Of a stretch of 10,867 nucleotides of DNA, positions 1-6,362 are shown piece after piece; positions within the stretch are counted from its first letter, which is position 1, and each line of letters begins with the position of its first letter. The stretch lies in the NCBI GenBank assembly GCA_963751355.1, contig CAVVVS010000087.1, forward strand, positions 1 through 10,867. Reading direction: 5' to 3'. The notes below the pieces were generated by a model. The model saw only the letters and a program-made list of their open reading frames with translations. It searched no databases and was not told where the DNA came from. The stretch comes from CAVVVS01 sp963751355 (lineage in GTDB: Bacteria; Bacteroidota; Ignavibacteria; Ignavibacteriales; Ignavibacteriaceae). Position numbers and translations under genes: made by a program.

Positions 1-190
1 GCGTATACCTGTTCGGACGAGATAATTTACGCCTGCTTTAAAAGATGTTGGTAAGGATGACATTCTTTCATTTCTGACTGAGAAAGGGCATAAGGACGTT
101 CATATAGAGAAGATCAAACCCACCATCGAAGACCGTTTTATGGCAGTGGCAAGGAAAACTTTGAAATGGAAAATCAGATACCTTAATTGA
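1..190 (+). pseudogene. 3' end of an ABC transporter ATP-binding protein, apparently frameshifted
   Basis: This is the C-terminal tail of an ABC ATPase. From base 3 the reading is VYLFGRDNLRLL and then a stop (TAA at 39-41). From base 38 the next frame continues LKDVGKDDILSF and runs to TGA at 188-190. The join is exact if one T is restored to the TTTAAAA run at 37-43, so it is a one-base deletion or a sequencing error. The end carries PTIEDRFM, the tail motif (P-x-hydrophobic-E-D-x-F) common in drug-export and YbhF-like ATPases. The last residues are oddly basic; one more A in the AAAA run near 153-156 would instead give an ending NFEMENQIP and TAA at 184-186, so a second indel is possible. 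Together with the following ATPase it would form the two ATPase halves that are fused in E. coli YbhF. Confidence 0.6.
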
Positions 191-942
191 TGAGCGATAT
201 GACTGAAAACGGTGAAGTAATAATTAAGGTTAAAGACCTTGTGAAAAAATTCGGTGATTTTACCGCCAATGATCGTCTTTCATTTGAAGTTTACCGGGGT
301 GAGATTTTTGGTTTTCTGGGAGCCAACGGTGCGGGGAAAACCACGGCTATCCGTATATTATCTGGTTTGTCTTCGCCAACATCGGGCGAAATAATGGTTG
401 GAGGCTTTGATGTTTACCACGAACGGGAGAAAATAAAAAAGAACATTGGCTATATGAGCCAGAAGTTTTCTTTGTACGATGATCTCACTGTAACGGAAAA
501 TATACAGTTTTATGCGGGAATTTACGGTTTACCAATAAAAGTCATCCGGCAAAGAACTAAAGAACTAATACACAATCTGCACCTGGAAGATGTGGCAAAT
601 GAACTGATCGTAAAACTTCCGCTTGGATGGAAACAGAAAATTGCTTTTTCGGTAGCGATCTTTCATCAGCCCAAGATCGTATTTCTCGACGAACCAACCG
701 GTGGTGTTGACCCGGTGACACGGCGTACTTTCTGGGAACTGATCTATAAAGCAGCCGAAAGCGGGATCACCATTTTTGTTACAACCCATTATATGGACGA
801 GGCCGAATACTGCAACCGGGTATCTATTATGTCGGAAGGCAGGATTGAAGCGCTTGATACGCCGTTCAACCTTAAACGGCAATACAATGTGGATAATATG
901 GGAGATGTATTTTTAAAAATAGCAAGGAACATAGAGAATTGA
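190..942 (+). CDS. ABC transporter ATP-binding protein, YbhF-type export ATPase
   Basis: Cytoplasmic ATPase that should drive the two ABC-2 permeases downstream. Residue numbers count from the TTG at 187. Walker A GANGAGKT is at 45-52, the Q-loop glutamine at 92 (YMSQKFSLY), a signature region LPLGWKQ at 144-150, Walker B IVFLDEP at 164-170 with catalytic E169, the D-loop at 172-175 and the switch histidine H201. The signature is LPLGW rather than LSGGQ, a variant I know from the YbhF group, so it is not a sign of decay. It ends in GDVFLKIAR, the usual tail. ATG at 190 is chosen; it overlaps the upstream TGA as TGATG, suggesting coupled translation. TTG at 187 and ATG at 199 are alternatives. 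About 250 aa is normal for a single ATPase. The exported substrate is not evident. Confidence 0.93.
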   Translation: MSDMTENGEVIIKVKDLVKKFGDFTANDRLSFEVYRGEIFGFLGANGAGKTTAIRILSGLSSPTSGEIMVGGFDVYHEREKIKKNIGYMSQKFSLYDDLTVTENIQFYAGIYGLPIKVIRQRTKELIHNLHLEDVANELIVKLPLGWKQKIAFSVAIFHQPKIVFLDEPTGGVDPVTRRTFWELIYKAAESGITIFVTTHYMDEAEYCNRVSIMSEGRIEALDTPFNLKRQYNVDNMGDVFLKIARNIEN

Positions 943-962
943 ATTTAACCAATATGAAAATT

Positions 963-969
963 AAGAGGA
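963..969 (+). promoter_or_regulatory. Ribosome binding site AAGAGGA deciding the HAD gene start
   Basis: AAGAGGA lies 5 bases before ATG 975. Neither the TTG at 939 nor the ATG at 954 has such a site, and ATG 975 puts the catalytic DxD at residues 8 and 10, as expected for this family. Confidence 0.5.
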
Positions 970-974
970 CTAAA

Positions 975-1634
975 ATGAAATATGCAGCAATCTTTGATAT
1001 GGATGGCGTAATTGTAGATAATCATCACTATCATTTTCTCGCGTGGGAAGCCTTTTGCAGTAAGTATAATATTCCATTCGACCATCAGGCATTTTTAACA
1101 CATTTCGGCGGCACTAACCGGGAAGTAATGGCAGTGTTGTTTGGAAGGGAGTTAACTGACAATGAGCTGGAAGAATATGCTTCTGAAAAAGAACAACTAT
1201 ACAGAGAACTTTACCAGCCCTATATACAGGAAGTAAATGGCCTCCGCGAATTTCTGGAAGCGCTTTTAAAATCATCCGTTCCCGTTGCAGTGGCAACCTC
1301 GGGTCCACTGGAGAATGTGAGATTCGTGTTAAAGGAATTAAAACTGGAAAAATATTTTAAAGAACTCGTATATGATAAACATGTGAAGCAATGTAAACCG
1401 CATCCCGAAGTATTTCTGAAAGCTGCGGATATGCTAAAGGTGACACCCGACCAATGTATGGTATTTGAAGACTCTTTACGAGGCATTGAAGCAGGTAACC
1501 GGGCTGGTATGAAAGTGGTGGGAATTGCTACCACCAATAAACCAGGAGAACTCAGGGATACCGTTTTAACCGTGAACGATTTTACCGAACTGAACCTGGA
1601 AATAATAAACCGGTTGATGAATAACCCTAATTAA
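975..1634 (+). CDS. HAD-superfamily hydrolase, beta-phosphoglucomutase-like
   Basis: A soluble phosphatase or phosphomutase of 219 aa. Motif I is FDMDGV with nucleophile D8 and acid/base D10, motif II is the ATSG stretch (T108/S109), motif III is K141 in CKPHP, and motif IV is E165-D166 in FEDS. The cap region follows Lactococcus beta-phosphoglucomutase closely as I remember it: H20 and AW at 23-24 align without a gap, R49 sits at the same number in GGTNR, and the later motifs are offset by a constant four residues. This points to a sugar-phosphate substrate, but phosphatases of the same family look alike, so mutase activity is not certain. It sits 32 bases after the ATPase and 7 bases before the first permease, so it is co-transcribed with an exporter to which it has no obvious link. 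Confidence 0.88.
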   Translation: MKYAAIFDMDGVIVDNHHYHFLAWEAFCSKYNIPFDHQAFLTHFGGTNREVMAVLFGRELTDNELEEYASEKEQLYRELYQPYIQEVNGLREFLEALLKSSVPVAVATSGPLENVRFVLKELKLEKYFKELVYDKHVKQCKPHPEVFLKAADMLKVTPDQCMVFEDSLRGIEAGNRAGMKVVGIATTNKPGELRDTVLTVNDFTELNLEIINRLMNNPN

Positions 1635-1641
1635 CCTGAAT

Positions 1642-2748
1642 ATGAAAAGTTTTGCCGGATTTGTAAGAAAAGAATTCTATCACATTTTGCGCGATTACCG
1701 TACCATGATCATATTGTTTGGTATGCCGGTGGCACAGATTCTTATCTTTGGTTTTGTAGTTCGTAGCGAGATCAAAAATGTGGATATTGCCGTGCTCGAT
1801 TATTCGAAGGATGAAACAACACGCGAAATTACCCAGAAAATTTTATCGTCAGGATATTTCACTCTTTACCGCAACCTGCAGGACGAAAGTGAAATTCAGC
1901 AGGTGTTTAAGCAGGGAAAAGTAAAAGAAGTACTGATCTTCGAAGATGGTTTCGGTAAGAACATTAAACAAACCGGAGTTGCAAAAATGCAGGTACTGGC
2001 CGATGCTTCCGATCCGAACTCTGCCAGCCTCATTGTAAATTACACGCGGGGAATTGTCGGTAATTACCTGAATGAACTGAATCAACAAATACAGATGCCC
2101 TTAAAGATTAACCCGGTAGTGAAATTTATGTTTAACCCGGCCCTGCGAAGTGTATTTATGTTTGTACCGGGCACCATTGCCCTTATTCTGATGCTGGTTT
2201 CAGCTATGATGACTTCTATATCCATTGCCCGCGAAAAGGAAACCGGTACCATGGAAGCGCTGCTGGTATCACCGCTCAAACCTTCAGTGATCATTATCGG
2301 TAAAGTAACTCCTTATGTATTGTTATCTTTTATCAATGCTATTGTAATTATCGCAATGGGATATTTTGTTTTCAGGCTTCCTATAAATGGCAGCCTTATC
2401 CTGCTGATGCTTGAAAATATCCTGTTCATTATCCTGGCACTTTCTTTGGGAATACTGATCTCTACCGTGAGCAGCAGCCAGCAGGTGGCCATGTTCATAT
2501 CCATGTTCGCGCTTATGTTGCCCACCATGTTATTATCCGGCTTTATCTTCCCGATAGAAAATATGCCAAAGATATTGCAGTGGCTGACTATTATAATGCC
2601 TCCACGCTGGTTCCTGATAATCATTAAAGATATTATGATAAAAGGAGTCGGGTTTTTCTATGTGTGGAAAGAAACACTCATATTGATCGGCATGACTGTG
2701 GTATTCCTGGGTATCAGCGCCCGGAAATTCAAACTTCGTCTGGAATAA
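1642..2748 (+). CDS. ABC-2 type transporter permease (first of a pair, YbhS/YbhR-like)
   Basis: Inner-membrane subunit of 368 aa. One membrane helix near residues 22-40 is followed by an extracytoplasmic domain of about 130 residues (41-170), then five hydrophobic segments at roughly 172-194, 222-244, 252-275, 283-305 and 344-361. Between the second and third helices is the family's conserved cytoplasmic loop, AREKETGTMEALLVSP (196-211), the coupling region that contacts the ATPase. SGFIFPIENMP (299-309) is also typical. It starts 7 bases after the HAD gene without a visible Shine-Dalgarno site. By family the complex usually exports hydrophobic or drug-like compounds together with an HlyD-type adaptor, which would lie upstream of the window if present. 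Confidence 0.92.
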   Translation: MKSFAGFVRKEFYHILRDYRTMIILFGMPVAQILIFGFVVRSEIKNVDIAVLDYSKDETTREITQKILSSGYFTLYRNLQDESEIQQVFKQGKVKEVLIFEDGFGKNIKQTGVAKMQVLADASDPNSASLIVNYTRGIVGNYLNELNQQIQMPLKINPVVKFMFNPALRSVFMFVPGTIALILMLVSAMMTSISIAREKETGTMEALLVSPLKPSVIIIGKVTPYVLLSFINAIVIIAMGYFVFRLPINGSLILLMLENILFIILALSLGILISTVSSSQQVAMFISMFALMLPTMLLSGFIFPIENMPKILQWLTIIMPPRWFLIIIKDIMIKGVGFFYVWKETLILIGMTVVFLGISARKFKLRLE

Positions 2749-2760
2749 ATTTTTACGAGT

Positions 2761-3882
2761 ATGCGAACGATTTTAATTATAGTAAGAAAAGAATTTTTAC
2801 AGGTATTCCGCAACCGCACCATGTTGCCGATCATATTTATTATGCCGCTGGTACAGCTTATTATCCTGGTAAACGCGGCCACGCTGGAAATGAAGAACAT
2901 CAACATGTACGTGGTCGATAAGGATATGTCGGTCACTTCGCGGCAATTAATTGCTAAATTCGAAGGTTCGCCTTTTTTCCACATTGTGCAACAAAGCTTT
3001 TCTGTGGACGATGCAAAAAGTAGCATGCTGAAAGGTAAGTCTGGTGTAATACTGAATATACCTTCGGGATTCGAGAAAAAACTTTACACCGAAAATAAAT
3101 CGGATATTCAGTTGCTGATCGATGCGGTGAACGGCATGGCGGCAGGACTCACCAATGCTTATACAACAGGGGTTATCAGTGATTTTAATGCCGGTATCCG
3201 AAAAGCGGTAGGGACGAATGCTACGGTTGAATTCAAGCCGCAAACAATCGACATTTCTTATTCGTACTGGTACAACCCCGAACTGAATTTTAAATTTTAT
3301 ATGGTTCCGGGAATTTTGGTTATCCTTGTTTCTATTATAGGGATGTTTCTAACTGCACTAAACCTTGTGCGAGAAAAAGAGATCGGGACGATCGAGCAGA
3401 TAAATGTTACGCCCATTGTTAAATACCAGTTTATTATCGGAAAGCTGGTCCCCTTCTGGGTAATTGCCCTTTTCGAACTGGCATTCGGGTTGTTTCTCGG
3501 TAAGTTGTTGTTTTCGGTACCCATAGTAGGAAGTATATGGCTGCTGTTTCTGTTTGCAGGTATTTATCTTTTTACCATCTTAGGTTTGGGATTATTAATT
3601 TCTACCCTGGCCAATTCACAGCAACAGGTAATGTTCCTTACCTTCTTTTTTATGATCGTGTTTATCCTCATGAGCGGTATATTCACACCTATTGAAAGTA
3701 TGCCGTTATGGGCACAGAAGATAGATGTGATCAATCCGTTTGCCTACTTTATGCGGGTGAACCGGATGATCCTGCTGAAAGGTTCGGGATTTATGGATAT
3801 CTTACACGATCTGATCTCGATTACTATTTACGGTATCCTGATGTTATCACTGGCTACATGGCGGTACCGGAAGGTGGCGTAA
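2761..3882 (+). CDS. ABC-2 type transporter permease (second of the pair)
   Basis: A 373-aa paralogue of the preceding permease with the same layout: helix near 22-38, extracytoplasmic domain about 40-175, then hydrophobic segments near 180-202, 224-247, 256-280, 287-309 and 349-366. The coupling loop reads VREKEIGTIEQINVTP (203-218), where the first permease has AREKETGTMEALLVSP, and SGIFTPIESMP (305-315) matches SGFIFPIENMP. The two most likely form a heterodimer served by the two ATPases. It begins 12 bases after the previous stop and is the last gene of the operon, since the next 204 bases hold no gene and carry a promoter-like site for the next unit. No clear terminator was found behind it. 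Confidence 0.92.
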   Translation: MRTILIIVRKEFLQVFRNRTMLPIIFIMPLVQLIILVNAATLEMKNINMYVVDKDMSVTSRQLIAKFEGSPFFHIVQQSFSVDDAKSSMLKGKSGVILNIPSGFEKKLYTENKSDIQLLIDAVNGMAAGLTNAYTTGVISDFNAGIRKAVGTNATVEFKPQTIDISYSYWYNPELNFKFYMVPGILVILVSIIGMFLTALNLVREKEIGTIEQINVTPIVKYQFIIGKLVPFWVIALFELAFGLFLGKLLFSVPIVGSIWLLFLFAGIYLFTILGLGLLISTLANSQQQVMFLTFFFMIVFILMSGIFTPIESMPLWAQKIDVINPFAYFMRVNRMILLKGSGFMDILHDLISITIYGILMLSLATWRYRKVA

Positions 3883-4037
3883 ACAATATATGAAATGCTC
3901 AGGTAAGGAGATCACATCAGTCATGCTCCGATTTGCTATCTTAACTGGGAATATGCATGCAGGCAAACCTGATTGTCTTTATCATATTTATTGAAGCACA
4001 TCTATTTCATAAAGAAGCTTTTTTCAATTTAATTTTA

Positions 4038-4045
4038 TATATTTG
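4038..4045 (+). promoter_or_regulatory. Bacteroidetes-type -7 promoter box (TATATTTG)
   Basis: TATATTTG matches the Bacteroidetes consensus TAnnTTTG. No clean TTTG -33 box is seen about 20 bases upstream, so this is a partial match. The implied start point, in the early 4050s, leaves a leader of about 35 bases holding the palindrome at 4061-4074. The rest of the 3883-4086 gap shows nothing else convincing. Confidence 0.4.
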
Positions 4046-4054
4046 AATATTCAT

Positions 4055-4074
4055 GATTCGCGATTCGCGAATCG
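4055..4074. promoter_or_regulatory. Palindromic operator-like site with overlapping direct repeat
   Basis: CGATTCGCGAATCG (4061-4074) is a perfect 14-bp palindrome. An extra half-site gives two head-to-tail GATTCGC units at 4055-4061 and 4062-4068. It is GC-rich within an AT-rich leader, sits between the promoter-like box and the ATG at 4087, and precedes a gene encoding a winged-helix protein. An autoregulatory operator is the natural reading; binding is inferred. Confidence 0.5.
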
Positions 4075-4086
4075 AAAATTCAAATT

Positions 4087-4605
4087 ATGAAGAAGCATAA
4101 CGGGATGCGTCCCCAGGATATTGTGGTTCTGTTAAAAATACTGGCATTGGGGCATGACGACTGGTACAATCTTAATCTGGCACAAGCATTAAGAATCAGT
4201 GCTTCAGAAATCTCAGAAGTATTAAACAGGTGTAAGATTGCAGGATTAATTGACTCAAAGAAACGAAAGGTAAATGTAAATTCCTTTGTCGAATTTTTGC
4301 TTTACGGTATTAAATATGTTTTCCCAACAGAACCGGGAGCAATTGTTAAAGGAATACCAACAGCTCACTCTGCATCACCAATAAAAGAACACATTTCCAG
4401 TAATGAAACGTATGTCTGGCCTTTTGCTAAGGGTACACACAGAGGTCAGGCCATAGAACCTCTTTATAAAACATTGCCACAGGTAGTAACAGAAGATAGT
4501 TTATTTTATGAATTATTGACGATTGTTGATACAATAAGGGTTGGCAGGGTAAGAGAAATAAAATTTGCAACCGAAGAATTAAATAAAAGACTAAAACATG
4601 CCTAG
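4087..4605 (+). CDS. Winged-helix DNA-binding protein, likely antitoxin/regulator of an AbiE-like pair
   Basis: A 172-aa soluble protein. The N-terminal 65 residues look like a winged helix: a helix at about 8-20, a helix-turn-helix around 28-52 (NLAQALRISASEISEVLNR), then a short basic wing, SKKRKVNV (57-64). The middle and C-terminal parts (about 66-172, with VFPTEPGAIVKGIP and WPFAKGTHRG) match no domain I can name. Its stop overlaps the start of the following nucleotidyltransferase by 8 bases, so the two are translated together, antitoxin first, as in AbiEi/AbiEii. It is shorter than AbiEi and may be a different class of partner. The palindrome just upstream suggests that it represses its own operon. 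MarR-like regulator is the alternative description. Confidence 0.7.
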   Translation: MKKHNGMRPQDIVVLLKILALGHDDWYNLNLAQALRISASEISEVLNRCKIAGLIDSKKRKVNVNSFVEFLLYGIKYVFPTEPGAIVKGIPTAHSASPIKEHISSNETYVWPFAKGTHRGQAIEPLYKTLPQVVTEDSLFYELLTIVDTIRVGRVREIKFATEELNKRLKHA

Positions 4606-5293
4606 TGTCAATATTAACATGTTACAGACAGTAGCAAATGGATTAGGAGAACTTAAACATGAAATGGTTTTTGTAGGTGGTGCTGTAGCCGAATTATATG
4701 CAACAAACCCTGCAGCATCTGATATACGGACTACACTTGATGTGGATTGTGTAATTGAATTGAGTTCCAAAAAAGCTCATGAAAAACTGGAATATAACTT
4801 ACGGTCAAAGGGTTTTGTAAACGATACTTCAAAAGGAGCGCCGATATGCAGATGGAATTACCACGGTATTAAAGTGGACGTGATGCCCACTGATTCTGAT
4901 GTGCTTGGCTTTAGCAATATGTGGTATTCGGAAGGAATAGAAAATAGAATCAAAAAAGAACTGACTGATGGCACAAAAATATTTGTATTTTCTCCTGAAT
5001 ATTATCTGGCAGCAAAATTAGAAGCTCATAAAGACAGGGGAGGTAATGATTTACGACAAAGTCACGATTTCGAAGATATTATTTACATATTGGATAATTG
5101 TTTCGGTATTTTTGAAAATATTATTAATGCAAATAGCGCTGTAAAGACATATCTTAAAGAAGAATGCCGGAATTTACTGAATAATGATAACCTGATTGAA
5201 GGAATTGAATGCGCGTTGTCTTATGGCTCGGGTTCTGATAGTGTGGAAATCATTCAGGAATTAATTCTGAATATTGCTGATATTGAATTATGA
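4598..5293 (+). CDS. Nucleotidyltransferase-fold protein, AbiEii-like candidate toxin
   Basis: A 231-aa protein with the hallmarks of the DNA polymerase beta-like nucleotidyltransferase fold: FVGGAVAELY (25-34) carries the GG motif, TLDVDCVIEL (46-55) gives the metal-binding pair D48 and D50, and IKVDVMP (91-97) gives the third acid D94. A later segment, FSPEYYLAAKLEAHKDRGG with DFEDIIYIL (131-165), matches the lysine-rich helix of AbiEii-type proteins. All catalytic acids are present, so an active enzyme is expected. AbiEii toxins transfer nucleotides to tRNA and block growth or phage development; the target here is unknown. It is shorter than AbiEii (about 300 aa). Overlap with the preceding winged-helix gene supports a two-gene module. 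A metabolic or antibiotic-modifying transferase is possible but less likely in this setting. Confidence 0.78.
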   Translation: MPSVNINMLQTVANGLGELKHEMVFVGGAVAELYATNPAASDIRTTLDVDCVIELSSKKAHEKLEYNLRSKGFVNDTSKGAPICRWNYHGIKVDVMPTDSDVLGFSNMWYSEGIENRIKKELTDGTKIFVFSPEYYLAAKLEAHKDRGGNDLRQSHDFEDIIYILDNCFGIFENIINANSAVKTYLKEECRNLLNNDNLIEGIECALSYGSGSDSVEIIQELILNIADIEL

Positions 5294-5397
5294 AGATAGG
5301 ACTGGATATAATCTGATTGAGGCAACATATTGACGCATACATACAACAATAGGAGAAAGATTAAAAATTGATTAAATTTGTGAAAAAGGAAAGTTAT

Positions 5398-5622
5398 ATG
5401 GTTGAATATAAATCTATAATTAAACGAAATCCCAATAAAAGATTTGGCAAACCCTGTGTTCGAAACACCAGGATTACAGTTTTTGATGTACTTGGATGGT
5501 TAGCTTCAGGAATGACTTATGATGAAATTATTTACGATTTTCCTGAATTGACAATTGAAGATATAAAGGCATGCCTTGCTTATGCTGCCGACAGAGAACA
5601 TAAATTGCAGCATGCATCATGA
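5398..5622 (+). CDS. DUF433 family protein, VapB-like antitoxin
   Basis: A 74-aa protein covering the whole DUF433 domain: GKPCVRNTRITVFDVLGWL (17-35), ASGMTYDEII, then DFPELTIEDIKACLAYA (47-63). The family has a small helix-turn-helix-like fold and is commonly the antitoxin of a PIN-like DUF5615 toxin; the consensus G of IRGTRI is N here. ATG 5398 is chosen because AAGGAA (5386-5391) lies 6 bases before it and it gives the normal family length. A TTG at 5368 would add ten residues of non-family sequence. TAAATTTG at 5373-5380 fits the Bacteroidetes -7 consensus but would leave a very short leader. The stop overlaps the next start as ATGA, the arrangement expected with a toxin gene, and that toxin is truncated. 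Confidence 0.85.
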   Translation: MVEYKSIIKRNPNKRFGKPCVRNTRITVFDVLGWLASGMTYDEIIYDFPELTIEDIKACLAYAADREHKLQHAS

Positions 5623-5705
5623 GATTACTTTTTGATCAGAATATTCCCGTTCAGCTAAGGCCTGCTTGCATCAGGCAAGCTCCAGCCTTAGCTGAGAATA
5701 TTTAG
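5619..5705 (+). pseudogene. DUF5615 (PIN-like) toxin gene truncated after about 8-11 codons
   Basis: The ATG at 5619 overlaps the DUF433 stop and reads MRLLFDQNIP, the standard start of DUF5615 toxins, in which the aspartate of LLxDxN belongs to the PIN-like active site. After about residue 10 the frame runs into a hairpin repeat and ends at TAG 5703-5705, giving only 28 residues against the usual 110 or so. I searched the following 2.4 kb by reading and found no remainder of the gene. The toxin is therefore lost while the antitoxin stays intact. Confidence 0.65.
5640..5702. repeat. REP-like hairpin repeat at the toxin break
   Basis: An 11-bp perfect stem, TCAGCTAAGGC (5651-5661) with GCCTTAGCTGA (5685-5695), encloses an inner stem GCTTGC (5664-5669) with GCAAGC (5675-5680). 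Outside it AATATTC (5640-5646) can pair with GAATATT (5696-5702). Related hairpins occur at 6338-6362 and 7850-7920. Confidence 0.75.
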
Positions 5706-5738
5706 GCAGGCCTACCTGCTGTAGGCAGGCTCTGCCTG
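5704..5738. repeat. Second REP-like palindrome of the GGCAGG/CCTGCC type
   Basis: GCCTAC (5710-5715) pairs with GTAGGC (5721-5726) over a 5-base loop, and CAGGC (5707-5711) can alternatively pair with GCCTG (5734-5738). Palindromes built from GGCAGG/CCTGCC accompany RAYT genes in Bacteroidetes, and a RAYT remnant lies 1.3 kb away. About 20 bases of it (near 5719-5738) are missing from the second duplicate copy. Confidence 0.6.
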
Positions 5739-5803
5739 ATATCAATTATAATCTATATCTCCCCCCACATCATCACTTCATCACATTGTCACCCGTCACC
5801 ATA

Positions 5804-5935
5804 TCACCTCCCCAAAATTTGCTTTTTACCCACATATCCCTTATATTTATTTCTCGCAATAAACCAATAAGATAAAAACAATACTCCGGCAAAAAGAACA
5901 GAAGCAGGAACAGCAGGTGAAATGGTAATAATTAC
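5804..5935 (-). pseudogene. Possible remnant of a membrane-protein C-terminus
   Basis: On the minus strand the bases after a TAG at 5938-5936 read 43 residues with a hydrophobic stretch (AVPASVLFAGVLFLSYWFIA) and a basic tail (RNKYKGYVGKK) before TGA. That looks like a last membrane helix plus cytoplasmic tail. It has no start codon, and in copy 2 the matching stretch has indels that destroy the helix. It could be a chance open frame, and I assign no function. Confidence 0.2.
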
Positions 5936-5961
5936 CTATACAAGCCGGAATCGTTATAGGT
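5934..5961. other. Leader hairpin upstream of small membrane-protein gene, copy 1
   Basis: ACCTATA (5934-5940) and TATAGGT (5955-5961) form a perfect 7-bp stem over a 14-base loop and are followed by TTTATATTT. It is about 90 bases before the ATG. Its role, as terminator of something upstream or as a leader element, is unknown. Confidence 0.45.
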
Positions 5962-6040
5962 TTTATATTTCAAAAAGATAAGTTTTGATTATTTATTATA
6001 AAAAGCAAAATTTTTTTCAAGTTCAAAATAAATTCAAATT

Positions 6041-6046
6041 GGAGGT
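6041..6046 (+). promoter_or_regulatory. Strong Shine-Dalgarno GGAGGT, copy 1
   Basis: GGAGGT lies 4 bases before ATG 6051 and fixes this start over upstream in-frame alternatives. It is the strongest ribosome site in the window, and unusual where most genes have none. The same site recurs at 6685-6690 before ATG 6695. Confidence 0.75.
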
Positions 6047-6050
6047 AAAA

Positions 6051-6362
6051 ATGAAAAATACTTTGATTGTAGCGATTTTATTAAGCTTTATTTCATTTAT
6101 ATCTATGTTTTTTTACTTAATAGCAACATCGGATATATATCATGATTATGTCGGCAAGAATGTTTCCAGCGATCTTGTTGGTAATTTACCTGATTGGACA
6201 AATTGTAGAGGTGAATGGCAACTCATACAAATAGATATTATAATAAGAATTGTATTTATGATTGTTATTACCATTGTTCTAATGTTATTGATTAACAATA
6301 ATAAGCAAAAAGTTCAATATAGGATGAGTCCCCCTGTTCAGCAAGGCTCCAGCCTTAGCTGA
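6051..6362 (+). CDS. Small two-helix membrane protein, copy 1 (extended C-terminus)
   Basis: I do not recognise this 103-aa protein. It has one helix at about residues 4-26, a polar loop at 27-62 with a single cysteine (C52) in PDWTNCRGEWQ, a second helix at about 63-83 and a basic end. With both ends probably cytoplasmic the loop would face outward. It is near-identical to the copy at 6695: only I63 for F63 and N83 for K83 differ before residue 86. An extra base after codon 90 removes the original stop, so the frame runs on for about 13 residues (MSPPVQQGSSLS) into the hairpin repeat of copy 2. The 91-aa form at 6695 is therefore the likelier ancestral length. Confidence 0.65.
   Translation: MKNTLIVAILLSFISFISMFFYLIATSDIYHDYVGKNVSSDLVGNLPDWTNCRGEWQLIQIDIIIRIVFMIVITIVLMLLINNNKQKVQYRMSPPVQQGSSLS

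Larger units (their letters stand above)
5649..6335. repeat. Tandem duplication, copy 1 (about 687 bp)
   Basis: It starts at GTTCAGC inside or next to the truncated toxin gene and runs through the small membrane-protein gene, ending where the second GTTCAGC begins at 6336. The start could lie a few bases further left, since TTCCC also precedes the hairpin at 7850. The 345 bases between the toxin stop and the gene (5706-6050) hold the hairpin above, a pyrimidine-rich CATCATCACTTCATCAC-like stretch (5761-5810), a possible minus-strand remnant, and a 7-bp stem hairpin. No complete gene is seen there. Confidence 0.85.

Noticed and set aside
33..43. Programmed -1 frameshift in the first ATPase
   Set aside because: The incoming frame reads ctg-ctt-taa, so no in-phase slippery heptamer (X XXY YYZ) is formed. 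A one-base loss in the run is simpler.
2658..3026. Minus-strand open frame of 122 codons across the permease junction
   Set aside because: It lies antisense over two clearly coding genes and has no domain; it mirrors their codon structure.
3954..3961. TGCATGCA palindrome in the gap after the ABC operon
   Set aside because: An 8-bp palindrome is expected by chance, and no promoter or second site is near it.
3922..3993. Small frame starting ATG CTC CGA after the permease operon (23 codons)
   Set aside because: The upstream AAGGAGAT is too far (about 12 bases), the composition is unremarkable and there is no recognisable protein.
5761..5810. Short CATCA/TCACC periodicity as a CRISPR or satellite array
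   Set aside because: It is a low-complexity pyrimidine-rich stretch without regular repeats and spacers; its second copy is explained by the duplication.
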